A DNA stretch of 64,000 nucleotides from Neorickettsia helminthoeca str. Oregon (GTDB lineage: Bacteria; Pseudomonadota; Alphaproteobacteria; Rickettsiales; Anaplasmataceae). Numbering within the stretch: position 1 is the first letter of the stretch; each line of letters starts with the position of its first letter. Both the position numbers and the translations under genes were made by a program. Shown here in pieces: positions 1 to 9,956 of this stretch. The notes under the pieces were generated by a model. That model was not told where the DNA came from, made no database searches, and saw only the letters and a program-made list of their open reading frames with translations. Location: positions 310,001-374,000 of the forward strand of contig NZ_CP007481.1 of assembly GCF_000632985.1 (NCBI RefSeq). The letters run 5' to 3'.

Positions 1-1
1 A

Positions 2-274
2 GATGGTGTCCTGATAGGTGAAGGGTCCGTGTTAGCTATGGGATGTTATATAGGTCCTTCTACTCGTATTGTTGATAGGGCTACCAACAAAGTCACTTAC
101 GGATCGATACCCCCCTATTCCGTTGTGGTTCCTGGGAGCATTCAGCTTAAAGATGGTATTTCGATCTCTTGTGTCATCATAGTTAAGCAGGTCGATGAAA
201 AAACTAGAGCTAAAGTCCAGATAAATCAGCTACTGCGCTTCCAGAGTACAGCTCCAGGGGAATCGCTTTCTTGA
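2..274 (+). CDS. dapD: DapD C-terminal part: tetrahydrodipicolinate N-succinyltransferase (5' end outside window)
   Basis: The reading frame is open from the first bases of the window, so only the last 90 or so residues are present. They show left-handed beta-helix (hexapeptide) repeats with the run [20 protein letters not shown], then the PPYSVVVPG segment and the C-terminal tail typical of DapD. The family transfers succinyl from succinyl-CoA to tetrahydrodipicolinate in the lysine/diaminopimelate pathway, in the cytosol. The assignment rests on the C-terminal third only; other hexapeptide acyltransferases are possible but fit the tail less well. Confidence 0.85.
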   Translation, partial: DGVLIGEGSVLAMGCYIGPSTRIVDRATNKVTYGSIPPYSVVVPGSIQLKDGISISCVIIVKQVDEKTRAKVQINQLLRFQSTAPGESLS

Positions 275-432
275 AGTATCAACGATCACGAGACTTTCCT
301 GGCTAAGCAATAGAACATTCTCTTTTGCTGCACTCACTCGGAGTGTTTGTGATACAACTTTATACCAAGTTTAGTCTTTGTTTACATTACCTGCTCTATC
401 CTATAGATCCTACTCAGGAATTTTTCTTTTCC

Positions 433-1185
433 ATGACAAGCAGCATAGACAACATTGATGAATCCAAAGTTATTTCTTTTGTTCGAACTCCGGCACTACT
501 TCTGCATTTTAGTGAATATGTCCTTGCGAAACCTAATATCGTGGAGAAGTTTGTGATTGAGCAGAATGATGAAAATGTTGACATTATATTCCTGTTGCTC
601 TTGATTAAGGCATTTGTCGAATTCAAGAAAGGTTGTTCTTGTCTTGTCGCCGAAATCATGCTTGGGTGTGCGCAATTCGATGATAAAACAGTAAAAGAGC
701 AATCATTCTTTACAGGGAAGGAAGGTTATATATCAGAGCATCTACTAGGAAACATCGCTAAAGAATTCTTCCTGAATAGCAATTCAGCTGCAGAGAATCG
801 GGGGTACAGCAATTTTGTAGATTTCTTCGAAGATGCTTGCAAGGAAACATCAAAATTTTTAGCTATTTTCGAAACAAAGAGGGTCGTTGTGACAGTTTTC
901 CTTGGAGTGCTCATAGCATTATCAAAGCGTCAGAGTCCCGAAGTAATTATAGAAAAGCGCGATACATCTGAAGCAGTTAAAAAATTGCATGAGTTTTATG
1001 ATGCCATAGCGGAGGAACTTTCGTTTGAGGAGTTTTATTTTTTCTACAGATATTGCATTTTGAGGGGTCTCTCACCGATTGCCTTACCTGTGAAAATCAA
1101 GAAGATCGCCAAAAGTGTTCCATTGATAGGCTCCTTGCTTGCATGCGTTAAGCGAGCTGTTTTATGGTTTCGTAGGTTTACTTAA
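433..1185 (+). CDS. Unrecognised protein, about 250 residues
   Basis: I do not recognise a family. The frame can be extended to a TTG at 325, but the ATG at 433 (MTSSIDNIDE) is the more natural start because the upstream stretch is hydrophobic and lacks a clear ribosome site. The protein has two hydrophobic stretches (around residues 70-80 and 165-175, counted from 433) separated by charged segments rich in Phe, Lys and Glu. The tail is basic (about 10 Lys/Arg in the last 40 residues) and contains a short hydrophobic run (VPLIGSLLACV). No signal peptide is clear. It follows dapD on the same strand after a gap of about 160 bp and faces dusB. It may be a lineage-restricted membrane-associated protein. 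Confidence 0.6.
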   Translation: MTSSIDNIDESKVISFVRTPALLLHFSEYVLAKPNIVEKFVIEQNDENVDIIFLLLLIKAFVEFKKGCSCLVAEIMLGCAQFDDKTVKEQSFFTGKEGYISEHLLGNIAKEFFLNSNSAAENRGYSNFVDFFEDACKETSKFLAIFETKRVVVTVFLGVLIALSKRQSPEVIIEKRDTSEAVKKLHEFYDAIAEELSFEEFYFFYRYCILRGLSPIALPVKIKKIAKSVPLIGSLLACVKRAVLWFRRFT

Positions 1186-1343
1186 CTCTAGTGTAAGGAC
1201 TGGCAATTTTTAATACTTAGGCTACCGTGCAGTGGCATAGAAGAGTCGAGTAAGTATCTCGCTTTTGAGTGAGCTGTTGTTTGTCTGATTATTAGCTGGA
1301 ATGTGACAGTATAGAGGGGCTGCTTTGGGATGGGAGTGTCGTT

Positions 1344-2336
1344 TTACCTATTGATCGCGCTCTGTGGTGCAACAGTAGAAAAAAAATCTTCTATCTTAGA
1401 TAACATTCTCTCAGACGAGCTTTCTCCACATATTTCGCATCTGAACTCAGCGGAGTTTTTATATGTCGCGCTGTACCAGAGAACATGTTTTCTTGCGATC
1501 CTTACACCTGTTTCTTCACCGTAATGGTTGACCATTGCCCTTATGTGTCGTGTGATTATCTTGACTTTTTCTTGAATATTGGGTTCCGCTAATCTTTCCC
1601 CAGTTTTTAAGAAATGTAGTATGTTTCTTATGATCCAAGGCTTTCCATATGCTCCACGTCCTATCATGATGCCATCTGCGCCAGATTCGGAAAACGCTTT
1701 CTCGACGTCGTCATAAGTTTTTATATCGCCGTTTGCTATCACTGGAATCTTTACTGCATTTTTTACTTCCCCAATGAAATTCCAATCTGATTTTCCTTTA
1801 TACATTTGAGCACGAGTCCTTCCATGAATGGTAATCATCTTTATTCCAAGATTTTCTGCGATTTTCGCCAGTCTTGTAGCATTCTTATGATTTTCATCCC
1901 ATCCGGTGCGCATTTTTAGAGTCACTGGTATTTTGACTGCATTTACTGTAGCTTCGAGAATTTTTGCCGCATGGAGTTCATCTTTCATCAGATAGGAGCC
2001 TGCATAGCCGTTCACGACTTTTTTCACTGGGCATCCGAAATTAATGTCAATGATTCTAGCTCCCATTTCTTCATTCATTTTGGCAGCCTCTGCCATTACA
2101 TCGGGTTCGAAGCCGGCTAACTGGATTGCAGTGATATCCTCATTTTCTGAGATAGCAATTTTCTTAATAGTATCCCTGGTTTGAAGGATCATTGCTCGGC
2201 TTGCAACCATTTCGGAGACGACCAAGCCGGCACCGAAGGTTTTCACAAGACTACGATAAGGCATATCCGTTACCCCTGACATTGGTGCAAGGATCACATT
2301 ATCAATCACCGTTTTGCCGTCTAGATGGATCTTCAT
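1344..2336 (-). CDS. dusB: tRNA-dihydrouridine synthase (DusB type)
   Basis: FMN-dependent enzyme that reduces uridines in the tRNA D-loop. The 330-residue length is normal. The N-terminal TIM barrel starts with APMSGVTDMPYR. The catalytic cysteine is Cys102 in NFGCPVKK. TLKMRTGW, ITIHGRTRAQMY and the phosphate-binding ANGDI and GIMIGRGAYGKPW stretches follow in order. The C-terminal helical domain ends in a Cys-containing tail. The start overlaps the end of surE by 35 bases on the same strand, so the two are probably co-transcribed and translationally linked. The subtype (DusB/NifR3-like) is inferred from the overall motifs. Confidence 0.92.
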   Translation of the reverse strand: MKIHLDGKTVIDNVILAPMSGVTDMPYRSLVKTFGAGLVVSEMVASRAMILQTRDTIKKIAISENEDITAIQLAGFEPDVMAEAAKMNEEMGARIIDINFGCPVKKVVNGYAGSYLMKDELHAAKILEATVNAVKIPVTLKMRTGWDENHKNATRLAKIAENLGIKMITIHGRTRAQMYKGKSDWNFIGEVKNAVKIPVIANGDIKTYDDVEKAFSESGADGIMIGRGAYGKPWIIRNILHFLKTGERLAEPNIQEKVKIITRHIRAMVNHYGEETGVRIARKHVLWYSATYKNSAEFRCEICGESSSERMLSKIEDFFSTVAPQSAINR

Positions 2337-3075
2337 CGAGAGCTTTCAGAACGCTATAATCCGTGAGATCGGAGCCTATGGGGGTCACAGTAACGTAACC
2401 ACTGCTCAGAAACTGGCAGGACTGAGGCGATCCAGTAGTTTCAATCGTAATATATTCTTCATTGTCTATTGAGTGCGTGGATATTGCAATAGCAGATGCA
2501 TCTGTGGCTTTTTTCTCTTCAGTGTTGTACTGCTTTACATGTTTTATTCCAATGATCCTCTTTGAAGGCAAATTGATATTCAGAACACAGTTCTTGAAAG
2601 TTTGTCTATTTTCGAGCACTCCGAGAATATAATCTTTGAGATGGGAACTATGTACGTTCCACCGGATTCCTACTCCGGATTCATAGAATTGGCTCAGAGC
2701 AAACGATGGTACTCCAAAGAACATTCCTTGCATTGCTGCTGCGACTGTGCCTGAGTACATAGTATCTATTCCCAGATTAGCACCAATGTTCACTCCTGAA
2801 AACACGACTTCCGGTGTACCATTCCCGGTACATCGTGGATCATAAAATGCAGTAATAACACAGTCTACAGGTGTACCATCAACTGCGAATGTATTATTTT
2901 CTATTTCTTCGATTTTTAATCTCTTGTGTATGCTAAGTGCATGCCCTGAAGCTGTTTTATCTGTTTTCGGTGCAACTACGACAATATCACGGAAACCCAT
3001 ACTTAGAATTAATTCTCTGAGTAATCTCAATCCTTCCGACGTTACCCCATCATCGTTTGTCAAAAGTACGCGCAT
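2302..3075 (-). CDS. surE: 5'/3'-nucleotidase SurE
   Basis: Metal-dependent survival-protein nucleotidase acting on nucleoside monophosphates. The N-terminal LLTNDDG carries the metal-binding Asp pair (residues 8-9), and SGVNIGANLG near residue 93 supplies the conserved Ser/Asn site. The length of 257 residues is typical. The ATG at 3075 is the first codon of the classical MRVLLTNDDG opening. It is the promoter-proximal gene of a surE-dusB pair and overlaps dusB by 35 bases. Upstream is a gap of about 400 bp before the divergent sdhA. Confidence 0.95.
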   Translation of the reverse strand: MRVLLTNDDGVTSEGLRLLRELILSMGFRDIVVVAPKTDKTASGHALSIHKRLKIEEIENNTFAVDGTPVDCVITAFYDPRCTGNGTPEVVFSGVNIGANLGIDTMYSGTVAAAMQGMFFGVPSFALSQFYESGVGIRWNVHSSHLKDYILGVLENRQTFKNCVLNINLPSKRIIGIKHVKQYNTEEKKATDASAIAISTHSIDNEEYITIETTGSPQSCQFLSSGYVTVTPIGSDLTDYSVLKALDEDPSRRQNGD

Positions 3076-3489
3076 CTTTCTCTCTACACCTGTGCCAATT
3101 ATGCGATCTTAATTTGGAGACTATATTTGATTAGAATGGTGACAATACAACTACTCGTTCTATTCTACCTGAATTCGCAGCACAGTAGAAGCGCAGATAA
3201 TGAGACTTAAAACTTCCATACTGCAGGTCGATAAATGTATATACGTCTATTCAGGTGAGCTTACATCATATTCGTGTATGTGTGGTACATGGATATTACC
3301 TTATTTAGGTGAGTCTTCAGCTATTCAAAGGTTCAATAATGTCCTGCGGCTTGGTTAGTCCATTAAGCCTAATATACTGAATTTGGCACAATATCTTCGG
3401 AGAAAGAGTGAATCTGGTTTTATTCATTATGATGGATTTCCTAGATTGCTTGGAATACAATTCAGAGTATTAACAAGTGCGTTCTTTCT
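3076..3489. other. Intergenic region between divergent surE and sdhA
   Basis: About 414 bases without a convincing gene. It must hold the promoters of both neighbours. I see no clear consensus promoter, RNA gene or repeat. One 62-codon open frame on the plus strand starts inside surE and ends near 3112, and is a shadow of surE. Confidence 0.5.
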
Positions 3490-5283
3490 ATGACTCTCAA
3501 TAGCTATCCGATCGTTGAACATGAATACGATGTTGTTGTAGTTGGTGCGGGTGGTTCAGGGTTAAGAGCGACTTTAGGTATTGCTAGCCAGGGCTTGAAG
3601 GTCGCATGTATATCCAAGGTATTTCCTACGAGGAGTCACACGGTTGCTGCTCAGGGTGGAATAAGTGCAGCTCTGGGTAATGTCAGCGAGGATGATTGGA
3701 GATGGCACGCATATGATACGGTGAAAGGTTCAGATTGGTTGGGAGATCAGGATGCAATCGAGTACATGTGTAAGAACGCGGCTGAGGCCATAATAGAGTT
3801 GGAAAATTTCGGTGTACCATTCTCCAGGACTGCTGAGGGAAAAATTTATCAGCGTCCTTTCGGAGGTATGACTACTCACTATGGAAATGGAAGTGCCATA
3901 CGTACTTGTGCAGCAGAAGATAAGACTGGTCACGCTATACTACATACGCTTTATCAGCAGTCTATAAAGCATAAAACCACGTTCTTTGTGGAGTATATAG
4001 TCCTGGACTTATTGATGGATGGTCAGGTATGTAAAGGTGTAATAGCTTGGGATCTAAAAGATGGATCCTTGCATAGATTCAGAGCGCATATAGTTGTCAT
4101 CGCTACCGGCGGTTATGGTAGGGTGTACTTCTCAGCTACTGGCGCACACACATGTACTGGAGATGGAAACGCATTTGTTCTACGTGCAGGATTACCTCTC
4201 CAAGACATGGAATTTGTTCAGTTTCATCCTACTGGCATCTATGGTGCTGGATGCCTTATCAGCGAGGCAGTCCGAGGTGAAGGGGGTTACTTAGTCAACT
4301 CAGAGGGGGAGCGCTTCATGCCTAGATATGCTCCTACTGCTAAGGATCTTGCATCTAGGGATGTCGTCAGTCGCTCCATAACTATGGAGATCCGGGCTGG
4401 TAGAGGGGTAGGCCCGAAGAAAGATCATATCTTCCTTCAGGTTTCCCATTTAGATAGGGACATCATAGAAAAAAGGCTTCCGGGTATAAGTGAAACCGCT
4501 CGTATATTTGCAAACGTGGATGTCACTAAAGAACCTATCCCTGTACAACCAACCGTGCATTATAATATGGGTGGAATTCCGACAAATCGTCATGCTGAGG
4601 TACTTACAGTAGATGGGGATGATAAAGAAAAAGTCGTACCTGGTCTGATGGCAATAGGTGAAGCGGCATGTATTTCTGTGCATGGTGCGAACAGACTCGG
4701 TTCTAATTCCCTATTGGATCTTGTGGTCTTTGGTAGAGCTGCCGCAATGAGAGCTAAGGAAGTCATAAAACAAGGTGAAAAGCATTCCACGATTAGCGAA
4801 GAGATCACTGATAGGATACTTGCACGCTTTGATAAGTTCCGCCATGCAGATGGTGCTTTCTCGACTGCGATATTGAGGAAAAAAATGCAGTCCATCATGC
4901 AGGAGCATGCTTCAGTATTCAGAGTGCAAAGTGTTCTAGATGAGGGTTGCAGAAAAATGCGGGAAGTCCTTAAGGAATTGAAAGAAGTGAAAGTTACAGA
5001 TCGCTCACTAATCTGGAACACTGATCTTGTAGAGACGCTCGAGTTGGATAATATGGTTGGACAGGCAATTGCGACTATAGAGTCTGCTTCTAATAGGAAA
5101 GAAAGTAGAGGCAGTCATGCCAGGGAGGATTATCCTGAAAGAAACGATAATGATTGGTTGAAGCATACGTTATTTTGGCTTAATCCGGGTAGCGGTAAGA
5201 CAAAATTTGATTATAGACCTGTGCATCTCCAACCTATGACAAATGAAATAGAATCTTTTCCACCTAAGAAGAGAGTCTATTAA
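3490..5283 (+). CDS. sdhA: Succinate dehydrogenase flavoprotein subunit
   Basis: Catalytic subunit of respiratory complex II, oxidising succinate to fumarate on the cytoplasmic face of the inner membrane. The FAD-binding GAGGSG lies at residues 19-24. SHTVAAQGG holds His50, the residue that carries covalent FAD in this family. FHPTGI and the substrate-site region with RGEGGYLVN follow, and a C-terminal helical domain ends in a normal tail. The length of 597 residues is standard. The gene stands alone here; sdhB, C and D are not in this window, consistent with the scattered respiratory operons of Rickettsiales. Confidence 0.97.
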   Translation: MTLNSYPIVEHEYDVVVVGAGGSGLRATLGIASQGLKVACISKVFPTRSHTVAAQGGISAALGNVSEDDWRWHAYDTVKGSDWLGDQDAIEYMCKNAAEAIIELENFGVPFSRTAEGKIYQRPFGGMTTHYGNGSAIRTCAAEDKTGHAILHTLYQQSIKHKTTFFVEYIVLDLLMDGQVCKGVIAWDLKDGSLHRFRAHIVVIATGGYGRVYFSATGAHTCTGDGNAFVLRAGLPLQDMEFVQFHPTGIYGAGCLISEAVRGEGGYLVNSEGERFMPRYAPTAKDLASRDVVSRSITMEIRAGRGVGPKKDHIFLQVSHLDRDIIEKRLPGISETARIFANVDVTKEPIPVQPTVHYNMGGIPTNRHAEVLTVDGDDKEKVVPGLMAIGEAACISVHGANRLGSNSLLDLVVFGRAAAMRAKEVIKQGEKHSTISEEITDRILARFDKFRHADGAFSTAILRKKMQSIMQEHASVFRVQSVLDEGCRKMREVLKELKEVKVTDRSLIWNTDLVETLELDNMVGQAIATIESASNRKESRGSHAREDYPERNDNDWLKHTLFWLNPGSGKTKFDYRPVHLQPMTNEIESFPPKKRVY

Positions 5284-5439
5284 GATATTCTCCGGCCTGC
5301 GAAGAAGTCTCCACTTTCCTGGAAGGAAGCTGGAATCTCCTTTCTTCTTATGAATTTCATGTGACAGCCATAACTGCACGATTTCTTGTGGGTCACAGAT
5401 TCTTCTACGAGTTGCTCCGTTCCTAGCTTGTTCTGGGTT

Positions 5440-6243
5440 TTATAGTGTTTCGCTTGCGAGGACAATCTTTAACAAATTGTTTTTTTCTACGTTCAGCTCT
5501 CTTTCTATTGCTAGTACCTCGCTTATTTGAAGCCACCTGTAGTGCCAGAATATCTTAGATTTCTCCAGATTTTTTAGTAGTACTTTTTCTGTCTGAAAAA
5601 TCTCTTTATCCAGGAGTCCGTGGTGATACTTTATTATCCTGCTGAATGAAAAACAAATGAGCCTTTTTAAAACATCGTCTGGGAGTTTTCTCTGGAACAG
5701 AGTCTGATCTCGTGCTGATTCTAGCAATTCCCTATAGTGGCTGATCAGGATAGAGTCCTCATGTGACTCATCAATATACGGAAAGTGTAAATTAAAGCAG
5801 CGTGACCGGATTGTGCTGATCACTTGATGTGCATGTTTCGTGATGATTATGATTGTCGCAAGTTGATTTGTCTCTTCTAAGATTTTTAACATCGCATTTG
5901 CTGCACTGAGTGTCATACTCTCAAAATGACTGATAATGATCACCTTCTGCGTACATGAACTAGTTGTCAATCTGAGAAACTCAGTGATTTTTCTTGCATG
6001 TTCGATCTTCAGAATTTTTTCCTTGAGTATCAGTAGGTCGCCGATTGCATTCTCTGATTTGAGTATCCATTTTGCATAGTTGTTTGCAATTTCGAAGATA
6101 TTGTCCACGTGGATACCTGTGAAAAGCCAAGCATGTGATTTCTTATATCCTGCAAGTAGGATTTTCTTCTGAGCTTTGTACATACTGATTCTCGTTTGAT
6201 TAATTCTAATCATTCTACAGGGTATGCGATAGGAGTCTCTCAT
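5440..6243 (-). CDS. holB: DNA polymerase III delta' subunit
   Basis: Clamp-loader subunit, related to the DnaX/RuvB AAA+ fold. HAWLFTG near the N-terminus corresponds to the P-loop region but the GKT is lost, as usual for delta'. The diagnostic stretch is ANAMLKILEETNQLATIIIITKH, followed by STIRSRCF (sensor-1 and arginine-finger SRC region). The length of 267 residues is shorter than many, with a weak C-terminal domain. Internal ATGs at 6213 and 6183 are also possible; the last gives MYKAQKKILL just before the conserved part. The gene converges on sdhA with a gap of about 156 bp. Confidence 0.85.
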   Translation of the reverse strand: MRDSYRIPCRMIRINQTRISMYKAQKKILLAGYKKSHAWLFTGIHVDNIFEIANNYAKWILKSENAIGDLLILKEKILKIEHARKITEFLRLTTSSCTQKVIIISHFESMTLSAANAMLKILEETNQLATIIIITKHAHQVISTIRSRCFNLHFPYIDESHEDSILISHYRELLESARDQTLFQRKLPDDVLKRLICFSFSRIIKYHHGLLDKEIFQTEKVLLKNLEKSKIFWHYRWLQISEVLAIERELNVEKNNLLKIVLASETL

Positions 6244-6400
6244 TTTCGTGGTCTCATGCCGGATATCTGACTAGATCGAACCCACATGAATATGTGAATC
6301 AGGTTTATTATGCCTGTCCGATCTAAAATGACATCCTCTCTGATAGTAGTTTATTAAAAATTGCTGGGATAGAATTCTCAGGAAGATTGAAAAAGAGTTT

Positions 6401-7411
6401 ATGGTTAAAGCACTTCTTATAAAGAAAACCGGTGGTCCAGAGGTTTTGAAGCCTACGGAAATTAAGTTCAGGGCGCCAAATAAGAACGAGGCTTTAGTTA
6501 AGCACACTGTAATTGGTGTGAACTATATAGACATCGAGCAAAGAAGTGGTTTTTATAATTTACGTGAAAATGCTAGTAGACTGAGATTACCTGCAATTGT
6601 TGGGTGTCAGGCGGTTGGTGTTGTCAAGGCTCTAGGTGAAGGTGCGAGTGCCGATGTCAAACCAGGTGATAGAGTCTGTTACACTAGTATACCTTATGGG
6701 GCTTATTCCGATGAGAGGGTCATACATCTAAAGTACCTACATAAGATCCCTGACTATCTTTCGGATGTCGATGTGGCGGCGTGCTTACATACTGGAATGT
6801 TATCTTTTTATCTCACATGTAGAGCTTACCTCGTAAGAGATGGCATTACAGTGATGGTCCATGCCGTGGATACGGATGTCGGGGATATGTTATGTCAGTG
6901 GATCAAGGCTAGGGCTCCTGAGTGCAAGATCGTGGGTACAGTGAGCTCACGAAGAAAGATTGAGAGTATTAAAAATATCAGATGCGATATGCTGCTCAAC
7001 TACTCGGATGATTTGGAAGTTCTAAGAGAAAAGGTCCAGAAGTTTACTCGTGGATACGGCGTCAGCGCTGTCTATGACTGCATTGGTAAGGATACTTATT
7101 TATTTTCTCTTAATTCTCTATGTACTTTTGGTATATATGTTCTGTATGAACAAAGGTCGGGTGAAATTCCACCAATGTCCTGGAAAGCTTTCAGAGCTAG
7201 ATCTTTGTTTTTCACTCATCCTTCATTGTTCCACTATTCTCGGAATCATATGGAATCTGTGCTGGCTGTTGCAGAGGTGTTTCACTATATGAAAACTGGA
7301 AAGATTGTTCCAAACATCGCGAACAGGTACAAAGGCTTGGAGCAGATACATGTAGCACATAAGGAGATCGAAGCTGGTAATGTCAGTGGTGCGACAGTAG
7401 TCTTGCTTTGA
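6401..7411 (+). CDS. qor: NAD(P)H:quinone oxidoreductase, zinc-free alcohol dehydrogenase family
   Basis: Medium-chain dehydrogenase/reductase of the quinone reductase (QOR) type, cytosolic. The opening KKTGGPEVLKPTE, then HTVIGVNYIDIEQRSG and VGCQAVGVVKALGEGA are the classic QOR N-terminal GroES-like domain. A nucleotide-binding domain follows in the second half, with a GYGVSAVYDCIG segment. The usual glycine-rich AXXGXXG is replaced by VDTDVGDMLCQW, so the cofactor loop is somewhat unusual. Length 336. The gene stands alone, and its physiological substrate cannot be read from sequence. Confidence 0.85.
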   Translation: MVKALLIKKTGGPEVLKPTEIKFRAPNKNEALVKHTVIGVNYIDIEQRSGFYNLRENASRLRLPAIVGCQAVGVVKALGEGASADVKPGDRVCYTSIPYGAYSDERVIHLKYLHKIPDYLSDVDVAACLHTGMLSFYLTCRAYLVRDGITVMVHAVDTDVGDMLCQWIKARAPECKIVGTVSSRRKIESIKNIRCDMLLNYSDDLEVLREKVQKFTRGYGVSAVYDCIGKDTYLFSLNSLCTFGIYVLYEQRSGEIPPMSWKAFRARSLFFTHPSLFHYSRNHMESVLAVAEVFHYMKTGKIVPNIANRYKGLEQIHVAHKEIEAGNVSGATVVLL

Positions 7412-7557
7412 TGTCAAAGCATGGTTGTTGGCACTACTCGCGGAGGTCTCTTTAATGAATTTCTCATCTGCGCGGAAGTGATTAGAAATCTGCGCCCATT
7501 GTGTTATAAGTATTATAGAAGTGGTCGGCTTGGGACCGGATCACGTTCATCGAATGT

Positions 7558-7836
7558 ATGAGAAGTGCTGTGATATATATGCCGAGCGCTAGTGTTGTGC
7601 AGTCTGGCCGTGGCAAACGTAAGTGGGTTCTTAAATTCGTTTCTCGTAGGGGTAAATACCAGGAAGCCTTGATGGGATGGGTTGGTAGCTTCGAAACAAA
7701 TTCTCAGGTGTCGCTGGAGTTTAGTACACTTGAGTCGGCGGAGTCCTATGCGAAAAGGAATGGTATCCCTTATAATGTTATCTATCCTCAGGAGTCGCAT
7801 ATGAGGTTCAAGTCTTATGCAGATAATTTCAAATAG
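7558..7836 (+). CDS. NDUFS4-like complex I accessory subunit (ETC complex I conserved region)
   Basis: Short protein of the alphaproteobacterial/mitochondrial NDUFS4 (18 kDa) family, an accessory subunit of NADH:quinone oxidoreductase. The family pattern is clear: YMPSASVVQSGRGKRKWVL at the N-terminus, LMGWVGSFE in the middle, FSTLESAESYAKRNGI, then a C-terminal KSYADNF. It is 92 residues long from the ATG at 7558; a GTG a few codons later is also possible. It is followed after two bases by the UbiH-type hydroxylase, so the pair likely forms a small respiratory operon. Confidence 0.88.
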   Translation: MRSAVIYMPSASVVQSGRGKRKWVLKFVSRRGKYQEALMGWVGSFETNSQVSLEFSTLESAESYAKRNGIPYNVIYPQESHMRFKSYADNFK

Positions 7837-7838
7837 CA

Positions 7839-8969
7839 GTGTTTTGTGATTTTATAATTTCTGGTGCCGGACTTTCAGGGGTGCTAGCAGCTCAGTTACT
7901 GAAAAAGCTCGGATTTTCCTACTATATTTTTGATAAAAGCAATGGTTCCCGCGTTGATTACAGAACCAGTGCCATAAGTTATGAATCAGCAAGATTTTTC
8001 GAGACATTGGGATTATGGGATGCTATTGCTCCTTCTGCCGTACCAATATTGGATATATACACTTTTCAGGAGAAAAGTGCCTCTTTTCTTCATTTTGAAA
8101 GTGGTGATGCGGATATAGATTCGCCAATGAGTTATGTAGTACCTAATCTGGTTCTGCAGGATGTCCTATATAGGGGAATCGAAATAAATTACGCGCAAGC
8201 CTATGAAAAGATAGACTATTCCCATGACAGAGTGCGTGTGAATTTTCAGGATGATACTATAGTCGAGGGTAGGTATATGCTAGTCGCAGAAGGAAGGAAT
8301 TCCAATACTGCGGGTTTGCTTGGATTCAAAATGATTTCCGCTGGTTATAGGCAGGCCTGTGTCGTCTGTAATCTCAGAAGTACTGGCAGGGAACATTATA
8401 ATATTGCCGTTGAGCTGTTCCTAGAGGGTGGACCGTTCGCGCTCTTGCCACTAAGTAAGAAAACGGATTTTTCTTTGATCTGGACAGTTAAGTTCCCTTT
8501 TGCTGAGACGCTTAAAAACATGGATGAGCAGCAGTTCTTGGGGGAAGTACAAAAAATTTCCGGTATTGAATTCAAAAAAGTTTTAACGCCTCGAATTTCT
8601 TATCCGCTTTTACTGAGTTTCTGCATAAGTCCTCGTAAGGGTCCAGTGATTCTTATAGGGGATTCGTTTCACGCTATACACCCAGTCGCAGGACAGGGTT
8701 TTAATTTGGCGGTATACGATCTAAGAGATCTGTACAATGTGCTGAATAAATATGGTTTGGATGCATTCGATGGTCTGATTGACACCTACATTAGTAAGAG
8801 GAGAAAAAGTGTTCTTTCGATGGTTGCCTTTACTGATTTTCTCGTTAGGTCGTTTTCCGGAAAATCCGTACTTATGCGCTGTGCTAGAGGTTTAGTACTG
8901 GACTTCATTGAATCAAATATGAAATTGAAGCGCTTCTTCGTGACTCGTGCTGCTGGTAAAGATCTATAA
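7839..8969 (+). CDS. FAD-dependent ubiquinone-biosynthesis hydroxylase (UbiH/UbiF/Coq6 family)
   Basis: Aromatic-ring hydroxylase of ubiquinone synthesis. It opens with the FAD-binding DFIISGAGLSGVLAAQLL, has the second FAD/NAD region around MLVAEGRNS, and ends with GDSFHAIHPVAGQGFNLAVYD, the GDxxH..P motif of this family. Length is 376. The GTG at 7839 is chosen because it lies directly before the FAD motif and two bases after the NDUFS4-like stop. Which ring position it hydroxylates cannot be read from motifs. hemC follows closely on the same strand. Confidence 0.88.
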   Translation: MFCDFIISGAGLSGVLAAQLLKKLGFSYYIFDKSNGSRVDYRTSAISYESARFFETLGLWDAIAPSAVPILDIYTFQEKSASFLHFESGDADIDSPMSYVVPNLVLQDVLYRGIEINYAQAYEKIDYSHDRVRVNFQDDTIVEGRYMLVAEGRNSNTAGLLGFKMISAGYRQACVVCNLRSTGREHYNIAVELFLEGGPFALLPLSKKTDFSLIWTVKFPFAETLKNMDEQQFLGEVQKISGIEFKKVLTPRISYPLLLSFCISPRKGPVILIGDSFHAIHPVAGQGFNLAVYDLRDLYNVLNKYGLDAFDGLIDTYISKRRKSVLSMVAFTDFLVRSFSGKSVLMRCARGLVLDFIESNMKLKRFFVTRAAGKDL

Positions 8970-8999
8970 TTGCCTTGGCTGGACTAGTTATTCTTGTAT

Positions 9000-9872
9000 A
9001 TGACATCTCTCAGGATAGGGACGCGCTCCTCACCTCTAGCTTTAGCGCAGACGGAGATAGTGAGAAAAGCGCTAAGCCCGTACTGCAAAAAAATCGAAGT
9101 GATTCAAGTGAAAACTTCTGGTGATGCTACTGATATTCCCCTGACAGAGATAGGTGGGAAAGCCCTATTTCTAAAAGAATTGGAGGGTTCTTTACTCAAA
9201 GATGAGATAGATATTGCAGTCCACTCGATGAAAGATGTTCCTGCTTTCTACCATCCAGATCTGCAAGTCGTGCCGGTCTTGAAGCGTGCTTCCCATAATG
9301 ATGTATTTATTTCCTTTTACTATTCGAATATGGCTTCCATGCCGGATGGAGCGAGAATAGGGAGTTGCTCTCCTAGGAGGGTGATTCAGCTTGATAGGAG
9401 ATTCCAGAGCACTCCGCTTAGAGGGAGTATTGGCACGAGAATAGAAAAAGCTAAGAATCTCGATGGTATTATTCTTGCTCTTTGCGGTATAGAGCGCCTT
9501 GGTATCACGGATTTTGTTTCCGAGGTGCTACATGAGGACCTCATGATCCCTGCTGTAGGACAGGGAACACTCGCTGTCGAATTAAAGCGGAATAATCACT
9601 GGGTAGCTGAGTTGATCTCAAAGATTTTCGATGAGGAGACAACTACTTGCGCTATAGCTGAAAGGGCTTTCCTCGAGGAAATTAATGGAGACTGCAAGAC
9701 TGCACTTGGTGGTCTTGCAACGATGCGAGGAGACATTTTACATTTCAAAGGGATGCTGGGAAAGGGTAATCAACCGTTTTTCGTTGAGAAGTCTGGTCCA
9801 GCCAGAGATGCGGCTCGGATTGGTAGATGCGCAGCGTCAGAATTGTTGACGAAGCGAGCTCGTGAGTCCTAG
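9000..9872 (+). CDS. hemC: Porphobilinogen deaminase (hydroxymethylbilane synthase)
   Basis: Third common step of tetrapyrrole synthesis: joins four porphobilinogens into hydroxymethylbilane. Motifs in order: LRIGTRSSPLALAQT, HSMKDVP, GSCSPRR, RGSIGTR, and the cofactor-attachment NGDCKTALGG with Cys232 carrying the dipyrromethane. The length of 290 residues is normal. The ATG at 9000 gives MTSLRIGTRS; a TTG six bases upstream is possible but adds nothing conserved. Three other haem genes (hemB, hemD, hemF) lie in the window at separate loci. Confidence 0.96.
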   Translation: MTSLRIGTRSSPLALAQTEIVRKALSPYCKKIEVIQVKTSGDATDIPLTEIGGKALFLKELEGSLLKDEIDIAVHSMKDVPAFYHPDLQVVPVLKRASHNDVFISFYYSNMASMPDGARIGSCSPRRVIQLDRRFQSTPLRGSIGTRIEKAKNLDGIILALCGIERLGITDFVSEVLHEDLMIPAVGQGTLAVELKRNNHWVAELISKIFDEETTTCAIAERAFLEEINGDCKTALGGLATMRGDILHFKGMLGKGNQPFFVEKSGPARDAARIGRCAASELLTKRARES

Positions 9873-9956
9873 GTATGTGGAGAGTCGTCTGCAACTTACG
9901 GCAAAACTGCGAAAAGCAACATTCTCAGACAGAAATGCTTGTGTGTAATCATAACT

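Noticed and set aside
4590-5021. 143-codon minus-strand open frame inside sdhA
   Set aside because: Shadow frame within a fully conserved sdhA.
5280-5465. 61-codon minus-strand open frame starting with TTG inside the end of holB and filling the gap to sdhA
   Set aside because: It has an interesting CSYGC and basic motif, but no known family, a TTG start inside another gene, and overlap of stop codons with sdhA. Not enough to call a gene.
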